NCBI GenBank assembly: GCA_964036195.1
Contig: OZ038455.1
Coordinates: forward strand, 4,853,855 to 4,917,854
DNA length: 64,000 nucleotides
Reading direction: 5' to 3'
Source of the DNA: Sphaerolaimus hirsutus
Lineage: Eukaryota > Nematoda > Chromadorea > Monhysterida > Sphaerolaimidae
Within the stretch, counting starts at the first letter, position 1. Every line of letters starts with the position of its first letter. The translations under genes and the position numbers were made by a program. Positions 11,411 through 21,530 of this stretch are shown in pieces. Below the pieces are notes generated by a model that had not been told where the DNA came from, made no database searches, and saw only the letters and a program-made list of their open reading frames with translations.

Positions 11411-11665
11411 ATCGAAATGTCCCCGGTCGGGGCCAAACGACCCCGGTGAGAAAATTTTTTTTTCAGTATACAACAAATTTTGGTCCCCGACCGGGGTCGT
11501 TTGGCCCCGGTACCACACGAAAATTTATGGCAATTTTTGATGCTTTGTGGTTATTGTCCCCGGTCGGGGCCAAACGACCCCGGTGAGAAAATTTTTTTTC
11601 TGTATACAACAAATTTTGGTCCCCGACCGGGGTCGTTTGGCCCCAGTACCACACGAAAATTTATA
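11411..11665. repeat. 138-bp tandem duplication with CCCCGG palindromes
   Basis: Two nearly identical units start at about 11418 and 11556. Each has GTCCCCGGTCGGGGCC, the inverted copy GACCGGGGTCGTTTGGCCCC and an AT-rich linker (AAATTTTTTTTC..GTATACAACAAATTTTG). Confidence 0.75.
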
Positions 11666-11685
11666 TTATATAAATAAATTATAAA

Positions 11686-11887
11686 CCGTATTTGCTTGAA
11701 TAATCCCCCTGGGGGATTATTATTTCATCAGACTTTTTTCAGGGGGGATTATTCAAGGGGGGAATTATTCGAGGGGGGGATAATTATTTCGTCAAAGTTA
11801 TCCAGCGTGTTTATATCAATTCATTTTGCAAAATACGCTTTTTCCAAGATAGGTTAATGTTACATTTTTGCTCAAATTTCACACTTC
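11686..11887. repeat. TA-type MITE, left part, interrupted by element 2
   Basis: It starts CCGTATTTGCTTGAATAATC. The matching right end (CAAGCAAATACGG, 29744-29756) lies beyond element 2. It belongs to the CCGTATT(T/A)CC family that is common in this window. Confidence 0.75.
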
Positions 11888-13562
11888 TGTCAGATATTTT
11901 ACGTTTTTACTAATTTTACTAGTTTCCGTTTTTACCACAAAAATACGCCACTCGTCGAATTTTGCCGCGGCAGAGAATTGTAAATTCCGGTCCCTTTGCG
12001 CTTCTAATTGCGTGCGTAATTAAATAAATAATTGTTTTTATGGTACGGGGATTTTACACGCAAATCAGGAACAGCGCCAGTACCCCTTGGGGTCCTGACA
12101 GTTCCTGAGGACGGACACGGCAACTTACCAATCCTTTTTCGTAACTGCTGCCGGCGGTTTACTTCGATTAATTGTTAATAAGTCGTAATTAAAGTAAAGC
12201 CGAAATTAATAAAATTAAAATTAAAATTTAAGCAGTTAGTATGCTTCAGGGGGACCAAGTTGGTTTCACGGGAACTTTATTTAGCAATATATCAGAGTCA
12301 ATTTCACAATAGCTCAAGTGAGTCGTATAGCCTCTAGTGGGTGAAAAAATGTAAAATCAGCGCGTTTTATAATCACCAAAATCTACCATAAACAAAATGA
12401 ATACTAAAATCAAAGACACAACAATTAGCCATAATAAGCGAATTAATAAGGCAAATTCAATGATCACTGGAAAACCGTAAACATAGCGTACAAGGCACAA
12501 GTAAATTAATTAAATGCGGGAAAAATATCTAATTAAATAAAACGGTTACAAATATGAATTAAACCGAGTGTAAAGTAACTGTAATTACCATTGACGTAAT
12601 TAAAACACAATTTATCTCGTAGGTGAGTGTCGGGAACTGGGTTTCTATTCAGAGGTTACGGTACAGTCGAGAGCAGGTGGTGTGACACGTGTTATCAACC
12701 TGCGCCCCTTTAGGTGAAAAATATTTTTATAGCGCGCCCGACCAAGGCCGCAGAAAGAATGCTCATTTGCGGGGGTTGTTCAAGGTTATTGCATTGCCGG
12801 GTAAGGGTTGGAACTTTGGGACTAAACACACGCCACAAAACACTAGCACTTGTGAGTTCACCAATCACCCTGGGTGATGGGAATAATTAATTGGCACTAC
12901 TGTGCTCTTCACTGTAAACTGTGCTCTGCATGTGTCTTGCAGTCGCATGCCGACAATAATTGCCGTTTGCCACTTTTCCACCCATTACCTAGTCCTAAGT
13001 AAAAAGCACTTGGTCGGGGAATTTTCTGAATGTTATCTATCGGGGCGTCTGAGCATTTAACAGAGTCAACACCTGTTAGCTTAACTAGAAACATTAAAGT
13101 CTTTCTAACCCATTCCCAGACACTGCACCCTTTTGACCAAAAATGTAAACTTGATAAAACCTAAAAATTATAACATTCGAAAGTACCTGTTGGGAAATGC
13201 ATTTAAAAAGAAAACGGAAGTAGTCACTTAATTAACTAACAATGCGGGTAACCTAATTAGCTTAATTAATGAAACATGAAATGAAAAATTATCATCACAC
13301 GGGAAATAACTAAATAATTAACGGAAAAGAAACAATTAATAAATTCATGGCCGCAGTAGTGTCCATTCGGGCGTACCGTCCTGGGGCTGCGGCTTCGTTG
13401 GCGGATTTGCAGTGCACAGCGAACCGCACGTTCACTGTGACTTCCCTGTGCACCGCGGGTCGTCATTCGGTCGCACATGGTCGTTCTCGAGTCGTCGGAG
13501 TGTCTGCGCAAAATTGTCGTTACGTTTTTACGCATGATTAGTTAGCCATATTTCTACCTACA
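11888..13562 (-). repeat. Element 2 LTR, left copy (3' LTR)
   Basis: A 1675-bp LTR equal in length to 27757-29431. I count about four substitutions (near 12073, 12390, 12738 and 12759). A minus-strand AATAAA at 12276-12281 is a candidate polyadenylation signal. Confidence 0.93.
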
Positions 13563-14140
13563 ATCCCACCAGCCATTAATTTTTTACCTCCGGGCTAAAA
13601 ACGACATGTTCAGAAAAAGTGTTTTGCGCCGTTTTTTTGGTTATTCAAAAATCATGCCTTCTCTGCATTTTTCGGTGGACGGCTGTGGCAGTCACATGCC
13701 CTGGGGGTGCAAATATGGCTCGTCTTCATTCGAATTATGGCATCAGCTTTCCGCCGTGCCGGCTTTTTGTGCTCGAAAGTTCGAAATTTTGGTTCCCGCT
13801 CAGGGCTCGATGTGAGAAAAAGTTTTTTCTTTTTTGATTTGGTAACTAATTAATCAGACTACTAATCTGTGTTATTTCACAGCATCGTGCCACTGTTGGA
13901 TGGGCAGTTTGGAATCAACATTCGAGTTACCTGCTCGACCGACATGTCGCAGTCCGTGCGTGTGAAAATTGATCGTCGACAAGATTTTCTAATTGTTTTC
14001 ATGGAATATTAACAAGTATGTTTTTTAATTACTGGTTTTTGTTACAAGGTTGTCTGTTTCTCCTGATGACAAAAAGTTGTACATGAATTATTACATTGAA
14101 ACTTTGATAACTGGTTTTTTTTGACAAAAATTGTCTCGTA
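13563..14140 (-). other. Element 2: region between helicase ORF and 3' LTR
   Basis: Non-coding, and conserved with 3614-4201 of element 1. The minus strand next to the LTR reads GGCTGGTGGGAT, a poor polypurine tract. Confidence 0.55.
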
Positions 14141-17100
14141 TCAATTTTCACAATTACCATTTTCCATGTGGTGTTCTACCTGTTGCGCTGGAGCCTCCTC
14201 CGGTGGCAGTGGGATGGCCTCGACCGCGTCGTGGTGCTCGGGCGGCGGCGAGGGGGGCTCGGCTACGTTCTGCAGTGCCATGGCCGCCATGTCGTTGCTA
14301 ATGGGGGAATATTCTTCATTAGTGCGGTAAACTGGTTCGACAACGGGCACCACTTCCTCCAACACCGGCACGCCCTCCTCCCGCGCGTCTGCGGAGGAGT
14401 CAGAGCCCGCGGTGGCGGTTTCAATGTCAGACAAACATTCCGCCTGCAGTTCTTCTTCGAGGGCCGGGTATCTGTCCGGTCCGACTAGTTCTTTCAAGTC
14501 GGCCCGCGGGCGCCATTCCGGAGGCCAAAATCCCAACACGTTTCCCCAAATTTGGCCTGACTCGTAAGAGTAAATCCGGTCGGCTTTGTGCTCGACCGTC
14601 AGAAACCGGTGGAAAAAGGTTGACCACAACATGGTCTCGGCGTTGGCCACTACGATGCACACACATTTGGCGCGGGAGGTGGCTACGTTTCCCCGGGGCA
14701 ACTCCGCTACAAATCCAACTCTACCGTACGCCTTCTTGGGGTCGGCATCCAGCTGGGCGGAGTCGGTAGGCGGGCTGCCGCGCACGCAGGAAATGATGAC
14801 CACTTCCGCTTCACGGGCCTGTGCTTTGTCGGCAGTGATCACGCGGGTGGCCCAGTAGGCCGCGTCGTGTTCTGTATGGGCTACTAGTCGACTGATTAGG
14901 GCACGCACCTGCGCCGCATAAAAACAGACAATTAGCAAACTAGCGGGATCGGTAAGATCTGCCCAGGGCAGGGTGGGATCTTCTTTCACTGTGGCCACGA
15001 GGTAGTCGTACAGGTGCAGGATGATGCGCAGCTCCTTCTTGTTGATAATGGACATGCCCTCTTTTGATTCGCAGCCCTGGTGCACCAGCGTCGATGACAG
15101 CATGACGCCATCCTCGAAGTCGCCAGGTGCGGGCAACATGGTGGCGCCGTGCGCTGCAGTGTCGTTGTAGGCGCGTAGCAGTCCGTTGTACGCCGCCACT
15201 GAGTTGGCCTGAATGAGCTGGCGATGCCCGCGGAACACAGTTTCCAAGTGAACCACGGGACATAGTTGGTATTGAGTGAGCCTATCAATGAGGGTGGGGT
15301 CGGGTTTCAGGACAGGCTCCACCCAGTCTTGCACGCGAATCATACGCGTCAATTGTTTACTGTCTCCAAATAGAAGTAGCATGCCGTTCACTGGGAGCTG
15401 AGCCGCCTGAACCACGCTAATTACTGCAGCGTCAGACGCCAAAGACGCTTCGTCAATAATTACCGCACACGCAGTCACACTTTTTATACGGGCGTCGTGG
15501 GCGGAGTCTAAAGTGACATGGATTTGACCGGGCTGCACCACTTCCAAGAACACCCGGTGCAACCTGACCGTAGCCCTGACATATTTAGACAGCGCCCTAC
15601 GCAGCACCTTACCCCAAAATCCCTGGTCAGCTAAACTAGCCTCACCAGCCCGGGCGCCCGCCACGCCTGCCTCGAAGTCATCGAATGGCTGCTCGTCTCC
15701 GTCTTCGGCGGTGAGAAATGGCACTTGTTCGGTCAGCTGTGCGCGTATGACGGCGTCGTCCGTGCAGTTGTTGATAATTTCGTCCACCAGCTCGTAGTCC
15801 TTCTTGGCGCCGTCGTACTTTTCCAGCGCTGCCGTCCATTCGGGGCTGAGGCGGACGATGTTGTGGCCGGTTCGCTGTGCTAGGGTGTGCAGGGTTGGCA
15901 ATTGGGTCGCGGGGGTGGTATTATAAGTGGGGTCAGTTTCCCACATGGGGCTCAAAACGCGCACCGGAAATGCCGCTCTTAATTTCAAAAATTCTTCAAA
16001 ACCCTCCAGTTTTTGCATTTCAGAAAATGGCGTATCAGGCATAGCGGTCCATTTCGCGCGCTCCCGCAACAAAACTTCCAAAGCCCCAAAAATATCCCGC
16101 TGCCCTAATTTATTCAGATTGGTCAGGGCCCTGCGCGCGCCTTCGTCAGCCGCCGAGTTGACCGTGCACGTGATGAGCGTCGAATGGTATTTGGCGTTCG
16201 GCTGCTTGTCCGATGGCAAGTCGGAGCCCGCGCGCACCCTGGGTCTCGAGTTATAATAATTATAGCCGCGTGAACACACATACGCCAGTTGATTTTGTGT
16301 GGTCGTCTTCCCGGACCCGAAAGGCGAGTCACACATAATCAAAAGGGGTTTGCGCATTCGCACGGCTGTGATCACAGCTCCTAAAACTTCTACCTGTCCT
16401 TGTTGTGGCAAAAACTCACCTAATTTGGCCTGAATCATTTGTTCATTTTTTCCCCTGAACAATGATTCGTACAACTCATTAGCCTCGCGGCTAATTAGCG
16501 CCCAGTCAGTTTCGTCATCCAGCAGACGCAAATTCAATATCACAGCTAATTGGATTTGCGCCTCCAGGGTGAGTACTTTTGACCCCTGAACCACTTTTGG
16601 CACCCAGCCGACCGGCGCTTTGTTCAGGGCGGCTTGCAGCGACCGCATGGTTCGGTCGTAATTGGGCGAGTCGTTCGAGCCGCGCACCATGTATCTTCCA
16701 CTCTCCAGGGTTCGGGGCAGTGCTGATTGCGACGCCGCCATGTCCAACTTCGCACGCAGCATTGTAGTGGTTGGCTCTGATTCCACGCTGGTAATTCTGA
16801 CGGATAGATTGGGGCTGCCCGCCGCTGGTTTGTCTTCGTCCGGTCTGGCCAGCACCAAGCTCAACACCGACATGGGCGTCGCCTGGTTCAACAGCTGTGT
16901 CTGCGTATTTACCCGCTCCAGCAAACGCACGCGCTGCTCTTCTGGTCCTTCGAAAGTGTCAGCTTGTAATTCTTCTGGGTCCGGGCGGCGCACCATAATA
17001 TCGCATGCAGTGCCCTGCGGCGTGTGCTCCCAGGACACATGTGCGCACACATCCGTTGCGCGTTTCGCCCGAAACCGCAAAAATGACTCGTTATAGCAGT

Positions 17101-18112
17101 GGGCCGCTGCTAAAATACCCAATTTATACCTGAGAAACGCGTCCATGTTGTCTCGGTTCTCTGTGTCTGGCTGGATGCCCGTTGTGCTGATGTCCTCGGC
17201 TGTGGCGACCTGCAGCCCGTACGCATGGCCGTAGAATTTGTCGCCGAACACGTCCAAATCGTTCAGGTCGTGATATTCGACGTGGGCCAGCCCCAACTGC
17301 CCAGCACTCAAATTTTCTACTCTGCTGTCACTCACGTATTCTCTGTGCAAAATGACCAACTTTTCCGGCCCGGCATCGCCCCGCTCCGCCGCGCCCAGCG
17401 GTTCCAGATTTTTGTAATTCGACAGAGTGAAGGCCGCTCGCAGCCGCGCCGTTTTCCAGTCGCTCGTGTAGGGCTGGTAGCCGGAAGTGTCGCCGCGCGT
17501 CAATGTACGTGCCGCTTGAGTGACGCGCCGCGTGCCCTGCGTACTCACGACCACGGGGGCGGCAACGTTTAAGGGGCACTTTGTCTGATTACCCCATATC
17601 GCGACACCGGTAAACTCCCAGTACCTGGGATTTTCTATTTTTTGTGCGATTGCGGTCGCCGAGAAACGCATCCCGTGGCGCACCAGGGGCAGAAACATCG
17701 AGGGGTGTTGTTTCTGAATTCTCGCGCACAAATCCACCAGCTGGGTGGTCCGTTTGTCCCTAGCCGCCTTGGCCCGCTTATTCGAATAATAAAAATACGG
17801 ATAGGCTTCATCCGCATTCACCCACTGCTCGTTTTCGCTGAGTATCGCCATCGTCTGCTCAGAAATTCTCACATGGCACTGATACTCAACATGCCCGTCG
17901 GCGCCCGAGTCAATATACACCCTATCTACCCAACCTTCGAATTTCCCTCTGCTGGGGTAGATTTCCGGTCCATTTTGCATCTGCTGCGCGCGGTAAAGTT
18001 GTCGCGGGGGGATGGTTCCGCCGCCGCAGGCGCCATGTGTATTTGTCTCCTTGGACTTGATGGGCGGGGCGTCTGCACCTTCAAATGGGCGTTTGCGAGA
18101 GGCCGAAGCCAT
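14141..18112 (-). CDS. Element 2 SF1 (UPF1/DNA2-like) helicase ORF
   Basis: A 1323-codon ORF starting at ATG (18112-18110). Visible helicase motifs: Walker A SPFGSGKTTT near residue 600, motif II VIIDEAS near 884, motif III FGDSKQL near 914, a VVIISCVRG strand near 1104, and motif VI RGNVATSRAK near 1138. The motif II and motif VI forms are those of superfamily 1B helicases of the UPF1/DNA2/NAM7 type. These are ATP-driven, usually 5'-3', RNA or DNA unwinding enzymes. Residues 1-590 match nothing I recognise. The C-terminal ~170 residues are acidic and proline-rich, and the same tail is kept in element 1. The ORF lies between integrase and the 3' LTR, the usual env position, and a strong splice acceptor lies 112 nt upstream. 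The frame is intact. Confidence 0.88.
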   Translation of the reverse strand: MASASRKRPFEGADAPPIKSKETNTHGACGGGTIPPRQLYRAQQMQNGPEIYPSRGKFEGWVDRVYIDSGADGHVEYQCHVRISEQTMAILSENEQWVNADEAYPYFYYSNKRAKAARDKRTTQLVDLCARIQKQHPSMFLPLVRHGMRFSATAIAQKIENPRYWEFTGVAIWGNQTKCPLNVAAPVVVSTQGTRRVTQAARTLTRGDTSGYQPYTSDWKTARLRAAFTLSNYKNLEPLGAAERGDAGPEKLVILHREYVSDSRVENLSAGQLGLAHVEYHDLNDLDVFGDKFYGHAYGLQVATAEDISTTGIQPDTENRDNMDAFLRYKLGILAAAHCYNESFLRFRAKRATDVCAHVSWEHTPQGTACDIMVRRPDPEELQADTFEGPEEQRVRLLERVNTQTQLLNQATPMSVLSLVLARPDEDKPAAGSPNLSVRITSVESEPTTTMLRAKLDMAASQSALPRTLESGRYMVRGSNDSPNYDRTMRSLQAALNKAPVGWVPKVVQGSKVLTLEAQIQLAVILNLRLLDDETDWALISREANELYESLFRGKNEQMIQAKLGEFLPQQGQVEVLGAVITAVRMRKPLLIMCDSPFGSGKTTTQNQLAYVCSRGYNYYNSRPRVRAGSDLPSDKQPNAKYHSTLITCTVNSAADEGARRALTNLNKLGQRDIFGALEVLLRERAKWTAMPDTPFSEMQKLEGFEEFLKLRAAFPVRVLSPMWETDPTYNTTPATQLPTLHTLAQRTGHNIVRLSPEWTAALEKYDGAKKDYELVDEIINNCTDDAVIRAQLTEQVPFLTAEDGDEQPFDDFEAGVAGARAGEASLADQGFWGKVLRRALSKYVRATVRLHRVFLEVVQPGQIHVTLDSAHDARIKSVTACAVIIDEASLASDAAVISVVQAAQLPVNGMLLLFGDSKQLTRMIRVQDWVEPVLKPDPTLIDRLTQYQLCPVVHLETVFRGHRQLIQANSVAAYNGLLRAYNDTAAHGATMLPAPGDFEDGVMLSSTLVHQGCESKEGMSIINKKELRIILHLYDYLVATVKEDPTLPWADLTDPASLLIVCFYAAQVRALISRLVAHTEHDAAYWATRVITADKAQAREAEVVIISCVRGSPPTDSAQLDADPKKAYGRVGFVAELPRGNVATSRAKCVCIVVANAETMLWSTFFHRFLTVEHKADRIYSYESGQIWGNVLGFWPPEWRPRADLKELVGPDRYPALEEELQAECLSDIETATAGSDSSADAREEGVPVLEEVVPVVEPVYRTNEEYSPISNDMAAMALQNVAEPPSPPPEHHDAVEAIPLPPEEAPAQQVEHHMENGNCEN

Positions 18113-18338
18113 TATAATTATAACAATGTGATAAAATAATTAATTACGAAGTTTTATGAACGGGGAAAGTAATAAGAACTCGTGCGGTCCAGTTGCCCGT
18201 GGGCAAAAGGGGTGCACGAGCTTCCTAAAAACACACGCACACTTTCACACACACTTCATACCTGTTATACCTGGTTCCGTGTTGTTTGACGCGACGGCGA
18301 TGGTCGTAACGGCTAATTAATCGGCTAATTAATCAATT
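18113..18338 (-). promoter_or_regulatory. pol-helicase spacer with candidate 3' splice site
   Basis: A 226-nt spacer. On the minus strand, GTGTGCGTGTGTTTTTAG/GAAG (acceptor at 18225/18224) is a pyrimidine-rich 3' splice site 112 nt before the helicase ATG. Helicase mRNA could therefore be made by splicing, as env mRNA is in retroviruses. This is an inference. Confidence 0.45.
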
Positions 18339-21300
18339 TTAGTCGTCGCCGTATAAGTCACTGTAAGAAGGGGGAATTAAATATTCACTGGTTGCTTTGC
18401 AGCGGTCTGCATGAACTACATAAATTTTCTTATTAATATTGTTGAACAAAGTCACTAATGGGTGGGCATAATCAATACACTCGTACGGGCCAATGAAGCG
18501 AGGCGCGAATTTCTTACTAGGGCCCGTCAACTGAGTAATACGCGGCGTGTATACGCGTACCACTTGCCCGCGTTGCACATTCAATCGGCGCGCACGGCGA
18601 TTGGCGTAAAATTGCTCTTTTTGCTGCGCCTTTGCTAAAGCGGTGTGCACTGCTTCGCGTGCTGTGGTCAGACGCGCGCCTAATTCATTTATAAGAGCGC
18701 GCTTATGCGGCAATGAGGGCAATGCCTCGGTGTCAGGGGGAGGCTCGATCATACGCTCCCACATGGACGCAGCAGGCTTGCCAAATAGCAACGCATAGGG
18801 GGTGGTTTGCAAGGAAGGGTGTTTTGACGTATTGTACGCATGTACAGCGGCGCCTAAATGTATGTCCCAATCGTCATGTGTGCGATTTACGTAGTGAGAT
18901 ACTATTTCCATCAGAACACCATTCCTACGTTCCACCATTCCGTTGCTCTTGGGGGTGTACGCAAATGATGTATGTTGGGTCGCGTTCAAATATTGTAAAA
19001 GCTTGGCAAAAGTGCCCTCGGTAAAGCTAGGGGCGTTATCACTGAGTATAATGGCCGGCACACTAAATATCGGCAAAATGTGCAACAGAAATGCAAATGA
19101 TACTGTGTCTTGTTTTATGTCGGGAACGGGCACAGCAATTCCAAAACGTGTGCACTGATCAACAAATACTAACACATGTCGGTTTCTGCGTTTCGTGGTC
19201 AGTAAAGGTCCTATTGCGTCTACTGCTATCACATCACCTGGCCTTTTGGCTACCTGGCGGCACACCATTTGAGTTCGCATTGCCGCTCTGAGACCTTTCT
19301 TGGCGTTGCACGAAGGGCAGGTGGCAACCCAGCGCGCACTTTCTGGCCGCATTCCTGGGAACCACGCGAATTCCTGTAATCTTTCAAATGTTTTTATTAT
19401 TCCTAAATGGCCCGCCGTGGGGTGATTGTGAGCTAATTCTAACACAAATGGAACTAATTCCGATGGAATACACACTGGGTCGTATAATTGTACACCTGGT
19501 ATCTGGGACGTTCCCGCTTGGCGACGTAACAGGCCGTATTGATCAATAAAATACGGTGCGGCGCTGTAAAAATTATCCGCGCGACACACTTCTATAGTTG
19601 TGGCTATGTATGGTTCTTCTGCTTGTAGCCGCTTTAATTTGTCAACCGGAGTCATGGGGGGTAGCGCCATGATCGTACTGCGCTTGTTTACACTCGTCAA
19701 ACCCGGAACAACTTCATTTCCGGCTCCTGAACCACCAGCCATTGTTCCGGTTCCAGGCGCTTCCGCATTCCGCTGCCGCTCTCGCAGCCCGGGTGACTCC
19801 GCCTCTTTTCGCCCGCGCGTCCGGTCGCTGATTGGTCGCAGTAACTCCGCCTCCTCGTTTACGCTGATTGGCTGGTACGCTGCCCTGCTCGCCGCAGCTA
19901 CCGTAACCTGCTTATCGTGCGGGATAGCGATTTCACGGCACGTAACTTGTGCGAACTGCTCAAAAGCCTCATCCAGGTCCTTTTTCTCGTCGAATACCAC
20001 TGGTGCGTCTTGTCTTCTGGATAATGCATCTGCTAATTCGTTGCTTTTTCCCCGCAAATGCTTGAACGTGATTTGGTACGGCGTAATTGCTAAAGCGAAC
20101 TTGTGCAGCATGGCGTGCGGGGTAGTCTCTAAATTAGGATTCTTTACCCACGAAATACTCTTGGCGTCAGTCCAGACTTCAAAGGGCCGTCCCGCCAGAT
20201 AACAATGCCAATTACGTATGCTTTCGTAGATTGCACACGCTTCCAGGGAAATCGCTGGCCATTTGCTTTGGGTTGCGCCTAACTTCCGGCTGTAAAAGGC
20301 ACATGCATGTAGTATTTTCTCGTCCTCCGCTCGTTGTGCTAGCACGCCTGCAACAGCGATTTTAGAGGCGTCTGTGATAATTATAAACATACGTTTAGGA
20401 TCGGGAAATTGCAGACATGGGCTTCCTAACAGTGCTTCCTTGAGCTTATGGAAAGCGTCCAGTGCCTTGGGTTTCGATGTCAAATCCACCGGGGTGTCGC
20501 TATTGTAATTTTCTCTTGGTCCCGTACGCGTGAGATTTGACAAGGGTACAGCTAGCTCTGCGCATCTGTGAATCATGCGTCTGAAAAAACCGATAGCTCC
20601 CAGAAATCCTTTGACCTCTTTTACGGTAGTGGGTACCGGCCAGTCCTGAATTATGTGCCGTTTATCATCTGGTACGCACACGCCGTCACGGCCAATCATA
20701 AATCCCAGAAAACGTACAGCTGTGACGCGTGCGAAGAAACACTTTTTTGGGCTAATTTTGAAATTATTCCTAATTAATCTTTCCAATACCTGCCCTATGT
20801 CATATAAATGTGTTTCCCAGGTTGCACTATAAATCAGTAAATCGTCGATGTATAATAACACATTTCGATGTATTAAGCCGGCCATAGCTAATTCAAAACA
20901 GCGCTGCGCTAAACTGGGTGAGCATTTTAATCCCATTGGTAAACGTTTCAGTTGAAATTGTCCAAAAACATTCCTGAATGACGTGATGTGTCAATCATCT
21001 GGATGCAAAGCAATGTTATAGAAAGCTTGATTTATGTCAGCACTGCTAAAAATACTTGCAGCTACATAAAGATTCGACTGTTTCATCTAAGCGGGGTAAT
21101 GGGAATTGGGGAGCGTGCAAAACAGCGTTCAGGCGTCTGTAATCAATTACCATCCGCTTCGATCCATCCGGTTTGGATACCACCAACGTGGGGGCACAAT
21201 ACGGGCTCGTACTGGGTTCCACGATGTCGTGCTCGATGAGGCATCTCAAATGATTTTCTAAGTATTGCTGATCATCCAGACTCAACCGGTACATTCTGCA

Positions 21301-21530
21301 TGCAATTGGTTTTTTATCCACTAATTGCAACCGGTAGTCCACTAATTCGCTGTAGCCGATGTCGTACTTATGCCGGGCAAAAGCTTCTTTGTACTGCAAA
21401 ATCACCTTTTTCAGTTCCTCTCTGCGTTCGTCCGTCAACGTTTCTGGCACGGTGAATTCCATCACGTGTCCATCTGGACATGCAACTTGCAGTGGGGGTC
21501 CTAATTTGTCTTCGGCTACTTTGGGGGGGG
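18339..21530 (-). pseudogene. pol: Element 2 pol: RT, RNase H, integrase (frameshift and stop in this copy)
   Basis: RT starts in the -1 frame at the C8 run near 21530. The frame is broken by an extra base in a five-T run (21048-21052) and by an in-frame TGA (20991-20993). From 20990 it is open to TAA after YGDD at 18339. Visible parts: RT YIDD near 20838; RNase H ITDAS near 20380; integrase zinc finger HNHPTAGH..CPSC near 19440-19300; DDE residues in AVDAIGPL, LSDNAPSF and VERRNG (19220-18930); and the C-terminal GPY motif near 18485. The order RT-RH-IN and GPY identify a Ty3/gypsy or retrovirus-type pol. Both breaks look recent. Confidence 0.9.
21516..21530 (-). promoter_or_regulatory. Candidate -1 ribosomal frameshift site (C8 run)
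   Basis: On the minus strand the Gag-protease frame ends GAA CCC CCC CCA AAG TAG. The RT frame is the -1 frame across the same run. C CCC CCA fits the X XXY YYZ slippery pattern. Alternatively the C8 run has changed length by mutation in this copy. Confidence 0.5.

Noticed and set aside
14141-18112. Helicase as an unrelated host gene trapped between LTRs
   Set aside because: Its C-terminal tail and 3' flank are also present in element 1, inside an independent insertion with its own target duplication, so it belongs to the element family.
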